Assembly: GCA_004154925.1 (NCBI GenBank)
Contig: QJNS01000249.1
Coordinates: 1-64,000 of the forward strand
Length of the DNA stretch: 64,000 bases
DNA from: Monosporascus cannonballus
Taxonomy: Eukaryota > Ascomycota > Sordariomycetes > Xylariales
Direction of reading: 5' to 3'
The notes below the pieces were generated by a model that saw nothing but the letters and a program-made list of their open reading frames with translations, did not search any database and was not told the DNA's origin. Position numbers and translations under genes: made by a program. Positions 34,594 through 45,426 of the stretch are shown here, one piece after another; within the stretch, counting starts at the first letter, position 1; the number at the start of each line of letters is the position of its first letter.

Positions 34594-36099
34594 TTTTGCG
34601 GTATTGACTTTTCTGAGAGGACCGGAAAATCGTAGGGAAGATGTTGTCGGGTTGGTTGGCGGGCTGTGATGCGCTTTGTCGGGGTGTTCGGGAAAATGAA
34701 AATGTGCGCTGATTTGCAGAGTGATGTAGGAAAATTGCAATTCTTGGCAGGGCTAGGACTCTTTTGCTCCGCTTCTCAAGCCAGGTGGGTCCGCATATGT
34801 GCACACTGGCCCTGCACCAGCCACTTGTACTGAGCTGAGCCACTCCCCGGCTGAAGCATCGGTGCAGAAGTGTTACCGGCTTTATATTATTAAGCCGGTT
34901 AATTGACGGAAAGTATGGGCCACGCCCTGAACAGGCACTAGCTTGTCGCCGCCGCCGCGGCCAGAACCAGGAGATGCTGCCCGTAGCGATTATCTTGTCC
35001 AGTAAGTAAAGAAAGAGAGTAGCAGGGCCATCGATGAGTTATTTCCGCCGGCCAAACTAGCCTCCGAATATACCGAGCGAGCCGGAGGATCTGCCTGCCA
35101 TCTTGCACGGGAACCCTCGGCGAGGGAACTGCCATGCCGCAAGCCTGGAAATTCCGTTATCTGCCCTGATGCAGAAGAGAGATGTCAACTCGCGAACTAC
35201 AGAGCGAAACCATGTAAACCCGGCCAAGGGCTTAGTTGAAAAGAACCATGTCCAGTGGGCTCTACCCTGAAAACAGCCAGATCCCCCGTTCGATTAGGTT
35301 GCAGATCCACTAGGTCTTGGGCCGGTGGTACGAGGGCATCGGATGAACATCGAGTTGCTAGACTGCCCCGACATACAAGAGCCTACACAGGAGGGGATTT
35401 CTTGGACAGAATTTTCAAGACTTCAAAATATGTATATCCAGTGGGTTTGACAGAACTACAGGAGACAAAGAAGATTCGGAGTCCGGCAAGCATGCCCAGC
35501 CAACTGCCCCTATCCTGATGTCTAACTCCGACCATGTCCCTTGCCAACGATGGCCATCCGATGCTATAGCTTTAGAACATGCATATATTATGACTTATAT
35601 GGCTAAAAACGAGGTTAATAACAATACAACACAAACTAAGGGCCGCTTAGTTATTGCACAAGACCCATTAGGCCCTCAGACGTTGTGGATTGTCGCTGGT
35701 ATTTTTCGCCGGTGGATAGGTGGTGCATGAAAGAACAGGAGATGGGCAAACTGCTTCGGCGCCTTGGTGGTTTATACGGGGAAATATGTACTTCCGTCGC
35801 CTGCCGCGGCGTAACAATTCTACTATGAGACCGCCATATCTGGTATCGACAGTAAGTAGCCACGGCCTTTCGTATGCGGCGCCGTAGAACCGTTATTGGC
35901 TCACACACAGTACCCATCATCCTCTATTGCGGCGGATTGCTACGAAGCGGAGGGCCACTCTGGTTAATGGATTTTATAAGCTGGTGCCCGCTATTGGTGC
36001 GCACGGCGGCGGAAGTGGCAGCATTGTGCCCCCTCCCCCCTCCTCGGCAGGAAACATTCATCGGGGGGGTGGCTACCATGTGCGCCGCTCATGGGGGCT
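34594..36099. other. Intergenic, no gene seen
   Basis: Contains the eS19 promoter (minus) and the 3' flank of the methyltransferase gene. Open frames here are short and lack family signal. Confidence 0.45.
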
Positions 36100-37526
36100 T
36101 CACGCTTCGGGCTTCCGGGCATATACAAGGCGCTGGGGAATATAGGCGTGAACCGTCGGCTTTCGCATTTCCTTGCGAGCACTCATGGCGAACAGTCGCA
36201 TTTCTTCAATCGGTTTCTGAATCACCAGGTCCCACATAAACATCATGGTGCCTAAATTAATGAGCACGAATCAGTAAGTATGTTGAAAGTAGGGCAACAG
36301 GATCTCATAATTAGGAAGGGAATTGGACTGGGAAGGCCAGAATTTACCTTCTATATCTTGCTCGATGGCGTACTGTTCGTACTGGCCAATCTCGCTGAGC
36401 TTTGGATCTGCTGGCCAGGGACCTACAGGAATCTATAACGGGGTTAAAATCATGGCCGGGACTGGACGCAATTCTGACTACTGGTTCAAATTCCTACCTT
36501 GAAGTTCTTCACGGTAATGTCCGTGAAGCCCGCTTCCTGCATGCCCTGGACCTGTAGGTTATCCGAGTAAATGGTGAAAGGCTTTCCCGACATTTTACCC
36601 CCCTCGCGATTCATTTGAGCCCATCTCGTCAAGGGGCTATCGGGTGTCACCGAGCCGTCATCGGACTCGAATGACGCGTCGGGCTCAAAACTCTCGACAT
36701 ACCCGCCCGGTTTCAAGGCGGCGAAGGCTTGCTTGAAGAGCTGGGGCCAGTCACTGATAGATCCTAATAGGTACCGTATGTGGATATAGTCAAAGGTGCC
36801 CTCAGGCCACGTCCAAGGTAGCTCCGCATCATCGATCTCGAACTTGCAGTTAGGGGGTATCCAATACGGCTGGATGGGTGACAAGTCCGTCCCGATGACC
36901 TGGGCTCCAGGGTACTCGTCGGCAAAATCAACAGCCCAGATGCCCGTGCCGGTACCGACATCGAGGACCTTCTGGATATTCTTGTTAAGCGGTGCTCCAT
37001 GTAGCTTTCCGTCTAGCAGAAGAGTCAAGACGTGGTGACTAATGTCCAGAGCCTCATTCTGACGCTCGTCGTTGGGACCCCAGTAAGCGGTGCCGTGTTT
37101 CTCGCTGTGGTACGTTCGCCCGTGAATGGTACGATAGTCCATGATACTCGACGACAAGGACGCTGTCGTGCTCGCACTACTCAAACGTCAGGCGCGGGGG
37201 GGCTGGCTGGGGTTGCACTTAGGGCGATATACGTATCATATCCAAGGGACGAGTCGGCATCATCATCGTCACGGTTGGACGCTTCATTAGACTCCTACAC
37301 AGCGAGAGAACCATGTTAGATTTCAAAAGATAGCAAAAGTGAACTGGAATACGCAACCGATGTTGTGACCGAGGATCTGAGAAACCAACGAACATCTCAC
37401 CTGAGGTTCACTCGGCACAATAACTGGGGCTGGGGCGCCCCATGTCTTAGTAGAAGCGGATGCCTCACCAGTGGTTGCACTGGCAGGCTGGCGCTGGGCT
37501 TCGGGCGCTTGTGTCACGTCGGCCAT
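36100..37526 (-). CDS. LaeA-like SAM-dependent methyltransferase, 368 aa
   Basis: Five exons on the minus strand: 37526-37401, 37294-37233, 37179-36498, 36432-36348 and 36251-36100. All introns are GT-AG and the total of 1107 nt is in frame. The N-terminal 60 residues are polar and disordered. The core shows [20 protein letters not shown], the SAM-binding [17 protein letters not shown] (from about 134), [16 protein letters not shown], then [29 protein letters not shown] and a C-terminal [19 protein letters not shown]. This is the pattern of the fungal LaeA/UMTA-type class (Methyltransf_23). LaeA itself is a nuclear regulator of secondary metabolism in the velvet complex, but many paralogues exist, so a regulatory role is not established. 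Confidence 0.92.
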
Positions 37527-38167
37527 GACAACTACTTAATCTAGTACGCAGAGTAATTTCAGCTGTGAGGATATTCGAGCAAAATGTCAGGGCAGAAGCT
37601 CCTATGATATGTAGAGCGTATGGGATTCGATATTAATAGGGAGGGTCAAGCCTTTTAACCCAGCACACATCATCAGGGGCAATCTGGCTAGGGTTGATGC
37701 AAGTTATTGAGCTAGACAGGATAGGAAGGACTCGCAACCAACATGCATAATATCAAGGAGGACGCTAAGCGACCGGGTTAGGGTGGGTAATGGCTGCCTT
37801 TTCATGAAGCACTCATTAGTGTGTAAGAGGTGTTGCATTCCAACGGAGAGCCACCCAAGGCGGTGCGACGGGAAGCAGGCCTTTTATTTAATATGTGCCA
37901 AATAATAATACGCTCTAGAGCGGACGAATGGCAGAGGAGCTGCAGGAAACCAACATGCAGGTTGTGCGGATCCGCTCTTCTAGACTAAAATCCTTTTCCG
38001 AGCAAGCCCTACTGATATCAGCGCAAGCGACGTAGACAGCACAAGTACGTAAGGACGCGCAGCATAAGGGAAACGGTTCTGTGTTCAGCACCGTCTCGTA
38101 GGGGTTGGTGCAAGAAATGTCTAATAACTTCGAGTAAAAGATGACGACATATGCATCTTTCATCGGG
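37527..38167. other. Upstream region of the methyltransferase gene, up to the transposon
   Basis: No coding signal. Ends at the 6-base duplication ATCGGG (38162-38167) that flanks the transposon. Confidence 0.5.
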
Positions 38168-39667
38168 CAGGCGCTAGTCAAAATAAATGGCGCACCCAAC
38201 CGCCCCACCCTCCAAAATTCCATGTAATTTGCATATAGCTTAAGAGACAACAAGGGTTATTTGAGATACGATTGAGATAAAGCCTTTAAAAATACTTTAT
38301 ATGATAAATTCAGGCGTTAATTTAATGGGCTATACGTTGTTTTCTGCCAAGAATCATATCTTTTCATCGTTGTACCATGGATTTGAATATAGCCTTTTGC
38401 CGCCCTTTATTTATTATATCCCACCTTTTTTCAATTAGCCTTATAAGTTACCGCGTATTGATATAAGGGTTATTCGTAATATGGGACTTGATTTTCTTAA
38501 TGGTACTTTCGATCGGGTTCGTTTCGGGGTTATCGTAAACGTTTTGGATGGCGATGTAGCCCTTGTTTTAGAGTTATTATTTAATAGTTTTCGACGTATA
38601 GTTTATATCGCCATCCTGCCATATAATTAGGTCCTTACGGCCGAAATAAAACTTTACAAAAATTATCGTCCGATTTATAATTTCGATATATTTCGAAAAA
38701 GTTATTTTCTTACGGGGGTTTTTAATTTCGTACTAAAAGAAGGGTAATTGCCAGTTATTTGCAGTTATTAATCCCATAACGTAGTAGGTTTTTTATTCGT
38801 AATGTTTAAGGGAAGGATTGTAATAAAGCATTTGCTGAAAACGTTATTCCTGCCGGCATTACCCCCGATCCATAATAACGTTAGATTTAGCGACGGTTTA
38901 TTACGCGTTATAATTTTTAGTTTTCTTTTTAACGTTATCCTTATTTTTTTTCTTAAAGCCGAAATATATCTTATTTTCGAAAACGAACTTCGCGAAAAAA
39001 TTTAGGTTTTTTTAATAACTGCCGGTTAGCTTTTACTAAGCTCGTTTTACACGGTAATTTTTGGTAAAATTATTAAGCTTAAATTTTTGGTTTTAAAATA
39101 AATATAAATTCTTAACGGCTTAAGGGTCTTTTTAAAAGTATTTATAAAATATTAAGGATTTGCTTTAGCCTTTTTTGTAAAGGCTTATTACCTTAATCGG
39201 TAATTATTCTAAAGGTTAAATATATAATAATAAAAATAATTGACAAATTTAATTTATATTTTATCGAATTTACGTTTTTTTCTTTTTTTTAGACTTAAGG
39301 CAATATATTAAAAGCATTTTTTTTATTTAACGCCTCTCTGTAATCTCGGGAACGTCGAATATCCTAAAAAGTTGGCCATTTGAAGCGCCGATATTAAGGG
39401 TGTTATTAAGCTTTTTGGCCTTCTTAAGCTTGGCTTTAGCCGTATTATTAGCGGTATTTATCAACGCTTAAAAACGAAAGAAGAATTAAAAAATCAGAGT
39501 AGGAAAAAATTCACCGTAATCGTGATATATCGCTTTTTATAATAATGCAAAAAGATTATATGATCGTTATTAATATTATTAAATTACGAAGGCTTGAAAT
39601 TATCATGATTTAGGTGTATTTGGAGGCTAGTTGGTGTAAGTGCGCCATTTATTTTGACTAGCGCCTG
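38168..39667. mobile_element. 1500-bp AT-rich DNA transposon with 27-bp perfect TIRs
   Basis: The first 27 bases (38168-38194, beginning CAGGCGCTAGTC) and the last 27 (39641-39667, ending GACTAGCGCCTG) are perfect inverted repeats. Weaker inverted similarity continues inward, including CCTCCAAA and its complement. ATCGGG lies directly outside both ends (38162-38167 and 39668-39673), as expected for a 6-bp target-site duplication. The interior is strongly AT-rich and full of stops. On the minus strand near 39470-39340 a relic reads TAKAKLKKAKKLNNTLNIGA followed by SNGQLFRIFDVPE, possibly a transposase helix-turn-helix. A short plus frame at 38802-39005 is of no known family. The element looks RIP-damaged; its superfamily is not settled. 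Confidence 0.85.
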
Positions 39668-39673
39668 ATCGGG

Positions 39674-40384
39674 GTTCTCACCTCGTCATTCATAAGAGTT
39701 CTCAGGTTTTTGCCAAGTGACGTCGAGAACGTTCTTCCACGGGCAATAATCTGTCAAATTTGTAATGTGTTAGTGGGTGTGGCAGCACCCCCATAATTGC
39801 AAGGTTCTCCACGCCTCAAGATCTACACGTGAGATGAACCATAGCCCCTCAGTCCCTTCCAGGGCTAGTATATCTCTTCGGGTGCCAGGAGGGCACACAT
39901 CAACCGGTGGCGGCAAAGACGCTAACTTAAAGCAGCAGTATACTCCATAAAACGTCGAGTTTGGCTATTTGACTGGCTATGAATTTCCCATTTATTCCAG
40001 AGCTAAACCAAAAATGCAGTTACCGCTTACTGTGTGCATTTCTGGCACCCGAGGAGATAGGCTCCAATAGAATTTGTACGGAGCTCTACCTGGTTTCAAT
40101 ATCTGTAAGTCGCTGCTACCACAACCTGAATATAGCGTTCTATCACCCACTAACAGCTGTATTTGTTTCAAACCAAGACCTTTTCATGATTTACAATGCG
40201 GACATAGAAGCCCAGCTTCATTCTGCCGAGCGCGTTCAATAAGTGGGATAGATGAAGGGCTGCGTTAAGAGTGGGAACCAGCAAAGGGGGAATGGAAGGA
40301 GGTCATTTTGCAGAGAACATTGTGGGAGTAAAATGCTAGCCATTTAGGGGACGGTGGAGGCAAACTAAAAATATACTACTTGGG
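39674..40384. other. Intergenic, no gene seen
   Basis: Normal-composition sequence after the transposon. An 87-codon plus frame (39979-40242) has no recognisable motif. Confidence 0.4.
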
Positions 40385-40650
40385 GTTCGGTACTGCTTCC
40401 AGGGGTATTCATTGTTAGTTTCCTGCAATGGACCACCATATGCCGTATGAGGCTGGAATGTAAACTCGAAAAGGAATTGTATAAAATTATCCAGTGGCAT
40501 TTCGGCCAAGATCGACGTTCGTTACTTTGCAATAGCGGCGAGCACTGGCAACCCGTCAAAGTATATTTCATATAAACTTGTATGAGGTTTTACCCGGCCC
40601 TGCAGTGGGCTCTGGGCGGGTAGCTAACAAAGAATACCCCTGAGAGTTGT
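40385..40650 (+). repeat. Diverged copy of the 3' end of the 5.9-kb FAD oxidoreductase gene
   Basis: This segment aligns by eye, in the same orientation and over about 250 bases, with about 7865-8115. Shared blocks include CTTCCAGGGGTATTC, GGACCACCATATGCCGTATG (last codons and stop), GAATGTAAACTC, CATATAAACTTGTATGAG and AGAGTTGTA. It covers only the last codons plus 3' flank. There are many substitutions and small indels. No other part of the gene is found next to it. Confidence 0.88.
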
Positions 40651-40927
40651 ATGCAATGAGTAATGCATGCACGCATATGCCCATGATTAATTTATGCATG
40701 TGCAATGCCATGAGCATTTTATCTTTGCGTTAGCTGGTCAAAGCTCTTGACAGCTGACACCGATACAGATATAAGCAGTCCTTATATCTACCTCTATCTC
40801 ATAGGTATCTACCTATTACCCAGGCGGAACGGAGATATTCGAAACGGTCAGCACCTAGCGTTCGATGCGCCAACAGGGAATCTGATTGACCGGCCCGGTT
40901 GAAGTTCGTCAGAAGCTCCTCTTCGCG

Positions 40928-43306
40928 ATGACCACTCCCGACACCACTACGCTCACAGACGCGAGCCAAGTCTTTACCTCGTACGCTCTTCCTCAAGTCC
41001 GAGCCATCCACAAGGCCCTCCATGTGCAGATCGACGAGAAGTCCGCGCGCCTGCGCACCCAAGTCGGCAACAGCTACCGGGAACTCCTCGGCACTGCCGA
41101 TACCATCGTCCAGATGCGACAAGATATGCGCGATGCCCAAGATATCCTGGGCCGCATGGGGGGCCTTTGTGGCTGGGAGATCGTCGGTTCAAAAGTGAAG
41201 GGACTGAGCGGTTTCCGTGGACGAAGTGCTGTCGACACGCGGACAGGGCAACTTGCAAGGTTAAAGTTGCTCGAGGCTTGCAGCCTCACAGTCACCAGGC
41301 TTCTAAAAGGCGGTCTCGATGGTAAAGGCGATCGGTTACTATTGGCTGCGAAGACCCTTGTTCTGAGCCGTCTGCTGGTTTCCAGCTTTAGTTCCGCTAC
41401 CACCGCGGACGGGGATATACAACCCGAAGTCGACACGGCAAAGAAGAATCTAGGGAGCTTACGAAGGAGATTGCTTAGGGCCATCGAGAAGATCTTGGAG
41501 AAGACCGGCGACTCACTGAAACAAACCGATATAGTGAAGGTACTCTGTGCCTATAGTCTGGCATCCAGCTCCGGAGCTAGAGATGTTCTGCGACACCTTC
41601 TCAGTGTCAGGAAAGAAGCCGTGGTGCGTGAGTTTGATTGGGATGAGAACCAAAGGGAGGAAGGGCCGTCCGACATCCTACATGGCCTTGAACTCTATAC
41701 GCAGACCCTGCTGGATGTTCAGGCGTTGGTGCCCAGTAAACTCTCGGAGGCATTAGCGTCACTAAAGAAGGAGTCTCTACTAGCGGATGAGTCGCTGCGC
41801 GCAGTAGAAGGTCTCCGGCTAGATGTGTACGAAAAATGGTGTGGAGATGATATTCAGTATTTCACCCCATTCATACGCCATGATGATCTAGAGGGCGCTG
41901 AAGCGAGGGATATGCTCATGGCCTGGGCAAGGAATGGCTGTGATACCTTGCTTTTGGGCCTCGGCAAGACTCTTGGAACCGTGTCCGAGTTCAAAGCCAT
42001 TGTGAATCTCCGAACACGTGTCCTCGAGTATTGGATAAGGAACGGCGGGAAACCTAGAGGATTTGACCCGTCGACCATGCTTGATGGTCTCCGCAAAGTT
42101 GTCAATAACCGTCTGACCGGTGTCCTGGATGCGAAGGTCGCCAAGCTTAGGCTTGTAGGTTCAGAGGTTGCCGCGACTCTCGAGTCGTGGCAAACTGGCA
42201 CGACCGAACGGCATAATGGTCTCTGGGACGAAGAGATGCTGGCTATGGATATATCCAGCGGGGCCAACCAAATCGCCCACGAAGTCACATGTCGTCTATA
42301 CGGCAGGAACGAAGCGGTATCTCGAGCGGTCACATGCTACCAGTCATGGTACCGGCTCATCAATGATGTCAGTGACCTGGTCGAACAGCTGAAAAGCCAG
42401 CGCTGGGATAATGACGTGGATGAGATTGAAGATGAGGACGTCATTGAGGCTCGACAGAAGCTGCTGAGCAAGGATGACCCCCAGCTGCTACATGAGCGGC
42501 TCCAACACGAACTAAAGACGGCATTCGGCGATCTCGAGGGGCAGATCGCTGCTTTGTGGCAGAGCCACAAAGATGGCGCTAATAGCGGTCACGTAGCTAT
42601 GTACATTCTACGCATCTTAAGGGACGTTCGCGGCCAGTTACCGAATTTGGACGACCTTAGGTCTTTTGGTCTCGGGGAAGTGCCATCTCTTCACCAAAGT
42701 TTAGCGGATCACGTGTCCATCGCTCCAATCGACGACTTCACCATCTCCTTTCTCACGAGGAGGCGAGTTGTCGGACGGGCATTGTGGGAGGGCGACCCGG
42801 CTTTGCCTACACACCCGTCGCCGGGCACATTTACACTGTTACGCAACCTCGTTATGGCCATGGGGGATTCCGGCTTAGATCTTTGGACTCCCGCCGCCGT
42901 ACAGATGCTCAAACAAATCTTTAGCGCTCGCCTTGTCGATGTATGGCGCAAGGAGCTTGAGGAGTCCGGAAGTGGCGGAGAGTCGGAGGCTGAGAAGGGA
43001 ACCGACAACCCCGATGAAAGCGAGACGTCGGCAGAAAGAGAGGAGAAGTCGTCTGACGCCAACGAAGAAACAACTTCGAATGCAGGCGCTAAACTAACCC
43101 ATGATCTGCTTGTTCAATGGCTTTATGATGTGAACCTCCTCCAGCACTGCCTCGAGACTAACGCGACCTCTGGCGAGACTCTTTCGAAACTCTCGGAAGA
43201 CATATATAATATGACGGGTCTAGGAGGCGACGCTAAGGACAAGATAACGAAAGCATCCCAGGAATACTGGAAGAGGACATATCTGCTGTTTGGACTCCTC
43301 ACGTGA
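40928..43306 (+). CDS. COG1: Conserved oligomeric Golgi complex subunit 1 (COG1), 792 aa
   Basis: A single long exon. ATG 40928 (MTTPDTTTLTDASQVFTSYA) is chosen because the open frame upstream lacks another ATG. The N-terminus has the Vps51/COG-type coiled-coil signature: SYALPQVRAIHKALHVQIDE, RLRTQVGNSYRELLGTADTI, MRQDMRDAQDILGRM. The remainder is alpha-helical, with an acidic low-complexity linker near 42960-43090 before a conserved C-terminal segment (LTHDLLVQWLYDVNLLQHCL, YWKRTYLLFGLLT). COG1 belongs to lobe A of the COG tethering complex at the Golgi, which captures vesicles recycling glycosylation enzymes. Confidence 0.93.
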   Translation: MTTPDTTTLTDASQVFTSYALPQVRAIHKALHVQIDEKSARLRTQVGNSYRELLGTADTIVQMRQDMRDAQDILGRMGGLCGWEIVGSKVKGLSGFRGRSAVDTRTGQLARLKLLEACSLTVTRLLKGGLDGKGDRLLLAAKTLVLSRLLVSSFSSATTADGDIQPEVDTAKKNLGSLRRRLLRAIEKILEKTGDSLKQTDIVKVLCAYSLASSSGARDVLRHLLSVRKEAVVREFDWDENQREEGPSDILHGLELYTQTLLDVQALVPSKLSEALASLKKESLLADESLRAVEGLRLDVYEKWCGDDIQYFTPFIRHDDLEGAEARDMLMAWARNGCDTLLLGLGKTLGTVSEFKAIVNLRTRVLEYWIRNGGKPRGFDPSTMLDGLRKVVNNRLTGVLDAKVAKLRLVGSEVAATLESWQTGTTERHNGLWDEEMLAMDISSGANQIAHEVTCRLYGRNEAVSRAVTCYQSWYRLINDVSDLVEQLKSQRWDNDVDEIEDEDVIEARQKLLSKDDPQLLHERLQHELKTAFGDLEGQIAALWQSHKDGANSGHVAMYILRILRDVRGQLPNLDDLRSFGLGEVPSLHQSLADHVSIAPIDDFTISFLTRRRVVGRALWEGDPALPTHPSPGTFTLLRNLVMAMGDSGLDLWTPAAVQMLKQIFSARLVDVWRKELEESGSGGESEAEKGTDNPDESETSAEREEKSSDANEETTSNAGAKLTHDLLVQWLYDVNLLQHCLETNATSGETLSKLSEDIYNMTGLGGDAKDKITKASQEYWKRTYLLFGLLT

Positions 43307-43390
43307 TACCCAGATAGATGGCAGCAGCACAATGCCTCCTGAGATGAACCCATAATAAAGTGAGAGAAAGGAGGCCGCGCTCTAAAATTC

Positions 43391-44518
43391 TCATAAATTG
43401 TGTCTCTTCCTGCCCGTGGCTATTTTGTTAAACTCCTCCTGCGGCACACCCTTGACGAACCGATCCAGGCCGGCGAACACCTCGGCGACGTTCTGCCGCT
43501 CCAGCACCTCTATCTCGGGCCGGCGGATCAGTGCCTTGATGCCGACCAGGCTGTCGCCGATGAGGTGGTCGCCGAGGCGCTCGTCGACCTCGCGCATAAC
43601 GAGGCGCAGGAACGCGTCGCTGTCTTCCGGGTTCCCGGCGTCGAACACCTTGTTGACATAACCCGCGGCGACGAGCTCCTCGCAGGGGATGCGGCGGCTC
43701 ATGATGAGGGCCTCATTGGCCCGCGCGACGCCGAGCCGCTGCACGAGGGCGCGCGACGCGCCGCCCTCGGTCACGAGCCCCAGCGACGAGAAGGGCGTCA
43801 GCAGGAACGTGTGGGGCGTCGCGTACACGAAATCGGCGAACGCCGTCAACGCCGCCGAGAGCCCCACCGCCGGCCCGTTGAGCGCCGCCACAAGCACCTT
43901 GGGGTGAGTGTAGACTGTAGATACATCCAGAATTAGCGATCGATTTTCTCTCTTTCGCGGTCAGGAGTCGTAGACAGGGTATTTTTAAGGGCTATCGAAC
44001 CCCGAAAATATCTATCCTGGAATGCGGGTGCCGCCTAAACTACCCAAGGAGAAAAAAAAAGGGAAACAGGAAATAAGGGGGAAGAAATGACTCAGGAAAC
44101 TACTTACAAGCCTGCGTCAGATTCAGGTTGTTGGCCACGAATCCGCGCAGCCACTCCCGGTACACGTCCGGGTCAGTCGGCTCCTTCCCGTTCATGAGCG
44201 AGACATTGGCGCCGCTGATTCGGGGAAGTTGCTGGTGTTAGCGCCGGTGACTACCATTAAGTACCTCCTAAGGTCCGTAGTACGGTGGAGGCAGGGCAGA
44301 GAGAGAGGGAGAGCTTACGCCGAGAAGTAGCGACCCTTCCCCGTCAGCACCGTGATGTAGATGTCGTCGCGCGCCGCCACCTCGCGCATCGCCTTGGAGA
44401 GCGCGTAGTACTGCTCCATGTTGAGCGCGTTGAGCTTCCTGCTGTTGTCGATGGTGATGGTGGCGATGCGCCCGGCGTAGGTGACTTTGATCACGTCTTC
44501 CGCCATAGCTTCTTCCAT
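43391..44518 (-). CDS. Enoyl-CoA hydratase/isomerase family, peroxisomal Eci1-like, 276 aa
   Basis: Three exons on the minus strand: 44518-44319, 44214-44108 and 43914-43391. Introns are GT-AG and the frame is continuous. Crotonase-fold landmarks are RIATITIDNSRKLNALNMEQ, GKGRYFSAGANVSLMNGKE across the first intron, HPKVLVAALNGPAVGLSAAL for the oxyanion hole, and GLVTEGGASRALVQRLG. Glu152 in TEGG lies at the position of the catalytic Glu in Eci1-type delta3,delta2-enoyl-CoA isomerases. The C-terminus is KRHNL, which resembles a degenerate PTS1, so peroxisomal targeting is likely but unproven. The enzyme would shift double bonds during beta-oxidation of unsaturated fatty acids. Confidence 0.92.
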
Positions 44519-45426
44519 GGCGTCCGGGCCTGACAGCTACCGACAAGTTATTTAATCGAATATCTGTCGTTGAGGAGTCTAATACAAAGGTTAGGATGGC
44601 GCAGCCTCTTTATTAGTAGGTGAACCTTCGTCAAGCCCGGATTCTGGGTACGAAAGCACGGACAGCCCCACGAGCCGAGGTACACGGGGGATTAGTTAGT
44701 AGATCCGTACCTGGTTGGCTTTGCACATAGTTGCCTTAAGGGGAAGGTCAAAAAGCCCCGCGTACCCCACGATGCGGAGAGCGGGAGAGGTTTTGCGTCT
44801 CACACAGGGCGAAGGGCCCCTGCAGGGTCTCAACTGCCTGACTGCACGAATATGATGCTGTACTAAAACGTGAGCAAATTCTCATATGGTCGTGTTAGTA
44901 GCTGTCTACAGGCTCTTTCCCGATATGGCTTCACTTATATAAGCTGTGTATCGGTCGCGGTCTTTCATTGACTGCGGGTGGCCTCGCAATGGACCTCTTG
45001 AATAGGTATTTTGAATGCATGATTAGGTAAGCATCAATGATAAGAAAACGGCATTGCACTTCAATGTTGCATGTCCCCCCTTGGTCAAGCATTCACGTCA
45101 GCTAAGTTACTGTTTCTTTCGAAAGTTGAGGGGTTCTTAATAGGGACGGCACAACCCAGGCCACCCTCGTTTTCATGCAGGGACTTACATCGAGCGCTGC
45201 TTACTTGCGCCACGAAGCCCTACCATAGGTAGGCGCGCAACCAATCATTATTAATTTTTGCAAGCCTTGCGTCGTCTCCGATAGGGTCCCGTCGATTCCC
45301 TCAGCCAAACGGACAAACATAAACGCAACACAAACGAGCGAAGCCAAACGCAGTGTACTAAGATCTCCACAGCAAATCCTTTGACCCTGATGGTCTAGTG
45401 AGGCTCAATCTGAAGAACGCCTAAAT
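44519..45426. other. Divergent promoter region between the isomerase and phosphatase genes
   Basis: About 0.9 kb with no open frame of note. It must carry the upstream control sequences of both flanking genes. Confidence 0.5.

Noticed and set aside
38802..39005. 67-codon frame inside the 1500-bp transposon
   Set aside because: A chance frame in AT-rich RIP-damaged DNA; it does not resemble a transposase.
45391..45426. TGGTCTAGTGAGG, resembling a tRNA A box
   Set aside because: No B box follows; the region is the leader of the PP2C gene.
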